A stretch of DNA of 11,721 bases from Actinomycetes bacterium (GTDB lineage: Bacteria; Actinomycetota; Thermoleophilia; Solirubrobacterales; Solirubrobacteraceae). Every line of letters starts with the position of its first letter. Position 1 is the stretch's first letter. A model generated the notes under the pieces. It searched no databases, had not been told where the DNA came from, and was given only the letters and a program-made list of their open reading frames with translations. Position numbers and translations under genes: made by a program. Shown here piece after piece: positions 8,134 through 11,721 of the stretch. The stretch covers positions 1 through 11,721 of the forward strand of contig JAEYAL010000353.1 of the NCBI GenBank assembly GCA_023404805.1, written 5' to 3'.

Positions 8134-9185
8134 GCCGCGACCTCCTGCAGCGGGCCGGCCGCGACCCGTTCGGCGGCTACCGCCTTCGCCGCGTCCAGCG
8201 GTGTGGAGTCCTCCGCCTCGGCGCGGGCCAGCAGCTCTCCGGTCCGCCCGCCGATCGCGGCGATCTCCGCCGACAGCCGCTCGGCGCTCCAGCCCGCCCG
8301 CAGCGCGTGGATGTGGATGACGCCGCCCGCGTTGGCGACGAAGTCCGGCACGTAGAGGACGCCGCGGCCGCGCAGCGAGGCAGCCAGCGTGTCGTCGGTG
8401 ATCGTGTCGTTGGCGGCGCCCGCGACGATCCGGCACCCGAGGCTCGCGACCTGCTCGGGGCCGATCACGCCCGCCGCGGCGCAGGGGGCGAACACGTCGC
8501 ACTCCGTCTCGACGACGGCGTCCGGCGCGATGACCTCGCCGCCCACCTCACGGGCAATCGCGGTGGCCCGCCCCGGTGCGACGTCGGCGATCAGGACGTG
8601 CGCGCCATCGCCCGCGAGCTGGCGGGCCAGCGCCGCGCCGACGTGTCCGGCCCCTTGCACCAGCACGCGCAGGCCGCGCAGATCGGTGGTCCGGTCGACG
8701 TGCTCGACGGCTGCGCGGATCGCGCCGTAGACGCCCATCGCCGTCCACGGCGATGGGTCCTCATCGGCGCACGAGACGGTGGCGCCGGCGGCCCGCATGA
8801 GCTGCAGGTCGGCGGGCGCCGTGCCCATGTCGACGCCCGGCAGGTACGCGCCTCCGAGCCGCGCGACCGCCTCGCCGAACGCGCGCATCAGCGCCGCGCG
8901 GTCGGCGATCTCACCCGTGTCGAAGATGACCGACTTGCCGCCGCCGAACGGCAGCCCCGCGACCGCGTTCTTGAGGGTCATCGCTGCCGCGAGCCGCTGC
9001 GCCTCGCGTGCCCCGTGCTCGTCCGATGGGTACGCCTTGAGCCGCACGCCGCCGAGCGCCGGGCCGAGCGTGGTGCTGTCGATTGCGATCACCGCGCGAA
9101 GGCCGGCCGACGCGTCGGAGCAGAAGACGAGCGTCTCCGAAGCCCACGGGGACAAGGGTGCGGCGACTGATGCGGCGGCAGACAT
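8130..9185 (-). CDS. Glu/Leu/Phe/Val dehydrogenase family protein (leucine/phenylalanine dehydrogenase-like)
   Basis: NAD-dependent oxidative deamination of an amino acid to its 2-oxoacid is the family reaction. The 351 residues align by eye with leucine and phenylalanine dehydrogenases from ETLVFCSDASAGL (17-29) to the end. Seen are GPALGGVRL (41-49), MTLKNA with substrate-binding K72, GGGK with catalytic K84, VDMGT with catalytic D119, the Rossmann glycine motif G178-AGHVG-183, and D201 at the end of the next strand, which fits NAD rather than NADP. CDVFAPCA, AAND (N259) and NAGG (N285) complete the family signature. Pocket positions are mixed: G117 matches the phenylalanine enzyme (Gly124 in Bacillus), while V289 matches the leucine enzyme (Leu307 in the phenylalanine enzyme), so the substrate could be aromatic or branched. 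ATG 9185 has GAGGAG 12 bases upstream, inside a palindrome. The stop overlaps the oxidoreductase start by four bases, implying translational coupling. It is first in the minus-strand run and divergent from the Lrp-type gene. Confidence 0.95.
   Translation of the reverse strand: MSAAASVAAPLSPWASETLVFCSDASAGLRAVIAIDSTTLGPALGGVRLKAYPSDEHGAREAQRLAAAMTLKNAVAGLPFGGGKSVIFDTGEIADRAALMRAFGEAVARLGGAYLPGVDMGTAPADLQLMRAAGATVSCADEDPSPWTAMGVYGAIRAAVEHVDRTTDLRGLRVLVQGAGHVGAALARQLAGDGAHVLIADVAPGRATAIAREVGGEVIAPDAVVETECDVFAPCAAAGVIGPEQVASLGCRIVAGAANDTITDDTLAASLRGRGVLYVPDFVANAGGVIHIHALRAGWSAERLSAEIAAIGGRTGELLARAEAEDSTPLDAAKAVAAERVAAGPLQEVAA
8140..8146 (-). promoter_or_regulatory. Strong ribosome binding site of the oxidoreductase gene
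   Basis: AGGAGGT on the minus strand lies six bases before the ATG at 8133, within the last codons of the dehydrogenase. It is the best Shine-Dalgarno match in the window. It fixes the start at 8133 over the nearby ATG at 8115 and the longer in-frame extension. It also shows that the second enzyme can be initiated directly as well as by coupling. Confidence 0.85.
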
Positions 9186-9198
9186 AGAGCGACGACAC

Positions 9199-9212
9199 TC
9201 CTCGCGCGAGGA
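9199..9212. promoter_or_regulatory. 14-bp perfect palindrome overlapping the dehydrogenase ribosome binding site
   Basis: TCCTCGCGCGAGGA reads the same on both strands. Its right half on the minus strand contains most of GAGGAG (9203-9198), the only Shine-Dalgarno candidate for the dehydrogenase at 9185. As DNA it could bind a dimeric regulator just before the start codon. As RNA it could form a 5-bp stem with a GCGC loop that hides the ribosome binding site. Neither use is proven, and GC-rich DNA yields short palindromes by chance. Confidence 0.4.
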
Positions 9213-9214
9213 CG

Positions 9215-9292
9215 GCGCAACTCAGACGCAGATGTGCGGCGCGTCACGCTCGAATCCATGTCTACGGAGCCGATCTGCGCAACTTTCTTGCG
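9215..9292. promoter_or_regulatory. Candidate Lrp/AsnC operator: repeated GCGCAACT and TTGCG half-sites
   Basis: GCGCAACT occurs twice in this 121-base gap, at 9215-9222 and 9277-9284, 62 bases apart (about six helical turns). The second copy is half of a hyphenated palindrome, CGCAA-CTTTC-TTGCG (9278-9292). The first is followed by AGACGCA (9224-9230), whose inverse TGCGTCT lies at 9289-9295. Lrp-family proteins typically bind 15-bp dyads with a 5-base centre, in phased arrays, and repress their own gene. Location, dyad geometry and phasing agree with that. The binding protein is inferred to be the neighbouring Lrp-type product. Confidence 0.45.
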
Positions 9293-9294
9293 TC

Positions 9295-9300
9295 TAGAGT
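9295..9300 (+). promoter_or_regulatory. Putative -10 element of the Lrp-type gene (leaderless start)
   Basis: TAGAGT fits TAnnnT and ends six bases before the ATG at 9307, so transcription would begin at or next to the start codon. No Shine-Dalgarno sequence precedes the ATG, which supports a leaderless transcript. The -35 position (around 9272-9277) has no good match. The CGCAA/TTGCG dyad at 9278-9292 would sit between the two promoter elements, a suitable place for autorepression. Confidence 0.4.
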
Positions 9301-9306
9301 CGACGG

Positions 9307-9747
9307 ATGCCCGGCATCAAGCTCGATGACATCGACCAGCAGATCCTCGACCTCCTCCAGGAGGACGGGCGCCGCACGGTCGCCGACATCGCGTCGCGGG
9401 TGAACCTCTCAGCCGCGCCGGTCAAGCGGCGGATCGACCGGCTCGAGGCCGAGGGCGTGATCGTCGGCTACACGGCGGTCCTGAGCCCCGCGGCGCTCGG
9501 GCGGCGCGTGCACGCCTACGTCGAGCTGCGCTTCTCCGGCGAGACCGACGTCGACCACATCCTCCGCATCGCGCAGAACATCGACGCCGTCCAGCAGGTC
9601 TCGATGATCGCGGGCGACCCCGATGCGCTCGTCGAGCTCGCGGTCGAGTCGGTCTCCGACCTCCAAGCCGTGATCAACGAGCTGCGCCGCTCCGGCGGCG
9701 TGATCGGCACCAAGACCCTGATGGTGCTGGGGTCCTGGCGCCGGTAG
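9307..9747 (+). CDS. Lrp/AsnC family transcriptional regulator
   Basis: The 146-residue product is normal length for the family. Residues about 5-55 form the AsnC-type winged helix-turn-helix (LDDIDQQILDLLQEDGRRTV, then VKRRIDRLEAEGVI). Residues about 65-142 are the RAM ligand-binding and oligomerisation domain, with the conserved turn around AGDPDALVELAV. Family members usually form dimers to octamers, bind an amino acid and control amino-acid metabolism genes, often including a divergent neighbour. Here the divergent neighbour is an amino-acid dehydrogenase coupled to a 2-oxoacid oxidoreductase, so control of that pair by the amino-acid substrate is the likely role (inference). The start has a -10-like TAGAGT six bases upstream and no Shine-Dalgarno sequence. 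It converges with the FecR-domain gene, with 45 bases between the stops. Confidence 0.95.
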   Translation: MPGIKLDDIDQQILDLLQEDGRRTVADIASRVNLSAAPVKRRIDRLEAEGVIVGYTAVLSPAALGRRVHAYVELRFSGETDVDHILRIAQNIDAVQQVSMIAGDPDALVELAVESVSDLQAVINELRRSGGVIGTKTLMVLGSWRR

Positions 9748-9762
9748 CGCGCCCGCCGGTCA

Positions 9763-9784
9763 GCGGCCGCCGCGCGCGGGCCGC
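9763..9784. terminator. GC-rich hairpin between convergent genes
   Basis: GCGGCC (9763-9768) and GGCCGC (9779-9784) can pair as a 6-bp stem around a 10-base GC-only loop in the 45-base gap between two convergent stops. It is symmetric, so it could act on both transcripts. There is no T-run on either side, so it is not a classic intrinsic terminator, and stems of this kind arise readily in such GC-rich DNA. Confidence 0.3.
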
Positions 9785-9792
9785 GAGCCGCC

Positions 9793-11157
9793 TCACTTGC
9801 AGCGCTTGCTCACCTTCTTCGCGAGCGCGTTCTTGGCGGTGACCTTCTTGCCCTTGACCAGCCACTGCGACGTGCCCTTGCGCTCGCCGGTGAGCTTGAC
9901 GCCGACCGCCCAGCCACCGGGCGCGTTCTTCACCGAGGTCGCGCCGTCGCGCGGGGTGCTGACGCCGCAGGCCTCGCTGGCGCGGGAGACGATCCCCAGC
10001 ACCTTGTCGAGCGCGGCCTTGCGCCCGGTGCCGCCACGGGCGCCGGCCTTGCCGAGCGTGCTGACCTTGCTGGCGGCCTTGTCGGTCACCTCGACCTCCT
10101 GGCCCGCCGTGAGCGAAGCGGTCGCCAGTCCGTCCTTCTCCGGGTCGACCTCGACCGTGCCCTCCTTGACGCTCGTGACCGTCGCCTTGGAGCCCGGGTC
10201 GTAGAAGACGCTGAACTCGGTGCCGCGCACGGCGGCGACGGAGGTCGGGCTCTTGATGCGGAAGTCCGACTTCGTCGCCTCGGACTTGTGGACCTTCGCC
10301 GCGATCTCGCCCATCTTCAGCAGGATCTCGGTCTTCACGACGCCGCCCTCCGTGAAGAACGACGCGATCTTCAGCTGCGTCGTGTTCTTGACCGTGACCG
10401 TCGAGTTGTCGGCGAACTGGAGCGTCGCGGCGCCCTCGGGATCGCAGCTGATCTCGTCGCCCTGCTGGAGCACGGCGTCCTTGCAGAGCGGGACCCAGGC
10501 GTCCTCGGGTGTCCCAGCTTTGTGCACTTCGACGCTCGGCTGGACCGCCACCGCGCGGACCTCGTTGACGGCTGCTCGGCGGGCGCGGGTCGGAGCGGCG
10601 CAGGGGTCGACGTCATCCGGCAGCGCGGGGTAGATCTTCACCTCGAAGCCAGGCCCGGTGCAGCGAAACGGGGCGGCGCACGTCTCGCTCGAGGCCAGCA
10701 CCAGGGCGCCGGAGAGCTTTGGCCGGTAGTTGAACGAGTAGTCGTGGGTCCACACGAACGCGGGGTGGCGCCACTGCGAGTTCGGGATCAGCTCGCCGTC
10801 GGGGATGAACTCCTGCAGCGGGTGGAGCGTGGTCGTTTCGGCGGTCCGCGCGGTGAGGGAGACGGTCTGCGTCTGCACGTCGGCGCAGTCCGGCACGTTC
10901 TCGTCCTTGGAGCCGTAACACGAGAAGGCGTCCTCGTTGAAGGTGCGCGCCGAGCTGCCGACCATCACGTTCTTGGTCCGCTGGCCCGAGATCTTCATCG
11001 GGTAGTACTTGCCCGCCTTGAACTTGATCTTGGTCGTGGCCGCGGCGCTCGGGCCGAGGTGGAACTCGGTCATCGGCGCGGTGTCCTGTGCGGCGGCAGA
11101 GAGCGGAAGGAGCAGGGCAGCGACGGCGGCAGCGAGCGCCGCGGGGGTGGAACGCAT
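9793..11157 (-). CDS. Exported FecR-domain protein
   Basis: The 454-residue product starts with a signal peptide (1-23, cleavage likely after LSAAA). It has no later membrane segment, so it is probably secreted or wall-associated. Residues about 24-180 are a beta-rich region with no recognised family. Residues about 226-336 are a FecR domain: QQGDEISCDPEGAATLQFAD, then FRIKSPTSVAAVRGTEFSVF and a final GTVEV strand. In FecR itself this domain is periplasmic and follows a membrane helix that signals to an ECF sigma factor. This protein lacks that helix, so a sigma-regulating role is unlikely; polysaccharide or surface binding is an alternative. The tail (about 375-454) is Lys/Arg-rich and ends KRCK. 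Nine cysteines remain in the mature part (80, 91, 160, 166, 186, 225, 238, 397, 453), suggesting disulfides outside the cell. ATG 11157 has no Shine-Dalgarno sequence but a good promoter match just upstream. It is divergent from the ORF at 11280. Confidence 0.88.
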   Translation of the reverse strand: MRSTPAALAAAVAALLLPLSAAAQDTAPMTEFHLGPSAAATTKIKFKAGKYYPMKISGQRTKNVMVGSSARTFNEDAFSCYGSKDENVPDCADVQTQTVSLTARTAETTTLHPLQEFIPDGELIPNSQWRHPAFVWTHDYSFNYRPKLSGALVLASSETCAAPFRCTGPGFEVKIYPALPDDVDPCAAPTRARRAAVNEVRAVAVQPSVEVHKAGTPEDAWVPLCKDAVLQQGDEISCDPEGAATLQFADNSTVTVKNTTQLKIASFFTEGGVVKTEILLKMGEIAAKVHKSEATKSDFRIKSPTSVAAVRGTEFSVFYDPGSKATVTSVKEGTVEVDPEKDGLATASLTAGQEVEVTDKAASKVSTLGKAGARGGTGRKAALDKVLGIVSRASEACGVSTPRDGATSVKNAPGGWAVGVKLTGERKGTSQWLVKGKKVTAKNALAKKVSKRCK

Positions 11158-11162
11158 GCCGC

Positions 11163-11191
11163 AGTGTTGCCCGGCGCAGAGTCCAAGTCAA
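11163..11191 (-). promoter_or_regulatory. Putative promoter of the FecR-domain gene
   Basis: On the minus strand TTGACT (11191-11186) and AACACT (11168-11163) are separated by 17 bases, the ideal spacing for a housekeeping sigma-70-type promoter. The -35 matches five of six consensus bases; the -10 keeps the key A and final T. Only five bases separate the -10 from the ATG at 11157, so the transcript would begin at about the start codon and be leaderless. This agrees with the absence of a Shine-Dalgarno sequence. Confidence 0.5.
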
Positions 11192-11224
11192 CGAGTGTTT
11201 ATGTGCCAAAAGCGGGCGGGTTAG

Positions 11225-11238
11225 CCCGGTTCTCCGGG
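11225..11238. promoter_or_regulatory. Inverted repeat in the divergent gap
   Basis: CCCGG-TTCT-CCGGG forms a perfect 5-bp dyad roughly midway between the FecR-domain start (11157) and the ORF start at 11280. It could be an operator shared by the divergent promoters or a chance GC-rich dyad. Nothing in the sequence identifies a binding protein. Confidence 0.25.
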
Positions 11239-11266
11239 AGGCGGCGAGTGCCTGGCGACGGCGCGA

Positions 11267-11272
11267 TACGGT
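11267..11272 (+). promoter_or_regulatory. Putative -10 element of the right-edge ORF (leaderless start)
   Basis: TACGGT fits TAnnnT and ends seven bases before the ATG at 11280; no Shine-Dalgarno sequence is present in the short GC-rich spacer. The -35 region has no convincing match. The arrangement repeats that at 9295-9307. Confidence 0.35.
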
Positions 11273-11279
11273 CCGCGCG

Positions 11280-11721
11280 ATGAGTGGCGAAGGCGCAGAC
11301 GGCGAACGGGGTGGCCGCAGCGAGACGACCACGCGCGAGAACACCCGGGCCGGCGCGGAGCGATGGGCTGGCGACCCGTCGACCGTCGCCGAGCTGGTCC
11401 ATCCCGGTTTCAACGCGGACGCCAAGAGCGGCGGCTACGCGTTCACGTGCGACCGCGGCGTCTACATCCGCGGCTTCGACGGGACCATCTCGTGGTCGGT
11501 CGACCCCGGTTCCGACGAGGGCCGGATCGCCGCCGTCGAGCAGTTCTGGGCCGAGGCGGCGCACCGCAACCGGCCGCTCGATATGGAGGCGCTCAGTCCG
11601 GCGCACCGCGTGGCGGTGGCCGCGCTCGTCGCCGGGGTCGCAAGCGTCAGCGAGCTGCCGGCTGATGCCCGGGCGGGGCTCGTCGAAGCGGCGGCGGCGC
11701 GGGGGCGCCGCCGGTCGGCAG
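11280..11721 (+). CDS. Hypothetical protein, C-terminus cut by window edge
   Basis: From ATG 11280 the frame stays open to the right edge, giving 147 residues with strong third-position GC, which supports real coding. I do not recognise the family. The first 33 or so residues are polar and probably disordered (many Gly, Glu, Arg, Thr). A compact region follows (about 35-125) with TVAELVHPGFN, GGYAFTCDRGVYIRGFDGTI and SWSVDP, which looks like short beta-strands, then a helical part (RIAAVEQFWAEAA, HRVAVAALVAGVASV). The helix around 110-123 is Ala/Val-rich but too short and too isolated to call a membrane segment. There is no signal peptide, so the product is likely cytoplasmic. It is divergent from the FecR-domain gene across 122 bases. 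Two minus-strand frames across the same bases (11199-11606 and the part of 10613-11425 beyond 11157) are Arg-rich shadows. Confidence 0.7.
   Translation, partial: MSGEGADGERGGRSETTTRENTRAGAERWAGDPSTVAELVHPGFNADAKSGGYAFTCDRGVYIRGFDGTISWSVDPGSDEGRIAAVEQFWAEAAHRNRPLDMEALSPAHRVAVAALVAGVASVSELPADARAGLVEAAAARGRRRSA

Noticed and set aside
8134..8502. A 123-codon in-frame N-terminal extension of the oxidoreductase
   Set aside because: It overlaps the dehydrogenase in another frame, is Arg-rich without family similarity, and a strong Shine-Dalgarno sequence marks the start at 8133.
9793..11157. FecR-domain protein as an anti-sigma/sigma signalling system
   Set aside because: It has no membrane helix after the signal peptide, no cytoplasmic anti-sigma segment and no ECF sigma gene in the window.
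10288..11283. A 331-residue plus-strand frame across the FecR-domain gene
   Set aside because: It is antisense to a gene with a signal peptide and FecR motifs; composition is shadow-like, and it runs into the divergent promoter region.
11199..11606. A 135-residue minus-strand frame opposite the right-edge ORF
   Set aside because: The plus frame has better codon use and mixed, protein-like composition; the minus frame would also cross the divergent promoter gap.

Overview
The window is very GC-rich, with G or C at nearly every third codon position. It carries Lrp/AsnC, LuxR (MalT/LAL-type) and FecR-domain proteins, an exported delta-60 propeller protein, and a fused indolepyruvate-type ferredoxin oxidoreductase. 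This suggests an actinobacterial chromosome, most likely of the Thermoleophilia/Solirubrobacterales kind. That assignment rests on gene content and protein style, not on a marker gene. No rRNA, tRNA, CRISPR array, insertion sequence or phage gene was seen.

Layout. Positions 1-9185 are a minus-strand run. In order of transcription it holds an amino-acid dehydrogenase (9185-8130), a fused 2-oxoacid:ferredoxin oxidoreductase (8133-4396), a large LuxR-type AAA regulator (4378-1523) and an exported delta-60 propeller protein that runs off the left edge (1451-1). An Lrp/AsnC regulator (9307-9747, plus) is divergent from the dehydrogenase. It converges on an exported FecR-domain protein (11157-9793, minus). 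That gene is divergent from an unrecognised ORF running off the right edge (11280 onward, plus). Coding density is high and no gene-free stretch exceeds about 125 bases.

How the genes fit together. The dehydrogenase and the oxidoreductase overlap by four bases (ATGA) and form a plausible two-step catabolic module: amino acid to 2-oxoacid plus NADH, then 2-oxoacid plus CoA to acyl-CoA, CO2 and reduced ferredoxin. The divergent Lrp-type protein is the obvious candidate amino-acid-sensing regulator, and the 121-base gap contains repeated GCGCAA/TTGCG half-sites that could be its operator. Dehydrogenase pocket residues are mixed between the phenylalanine and leucine enzymes, so the substrate is open. 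The LuxR and propeller genes lie downstream on the same strand but have no evident functional link to the module.

Two themes recur in the gaps. At three gene starts (9307, 11157, 11280) a -10-like hexamer lies 5-7 bases before the ATG with no Shine-Dalgarno sequence, which suggests leaderless transcripts. The dehydrogenase and oxidoreductase starts do have Shine-Dalgarno sequences, one of them inside a perfect palindrome. I did not find a clearly new defence or mobile system. The most interesting candidates are the compact amino-acid oxidation module with its putative operator, and the divergent pair of an exported FecR protein with an unknown ORF.
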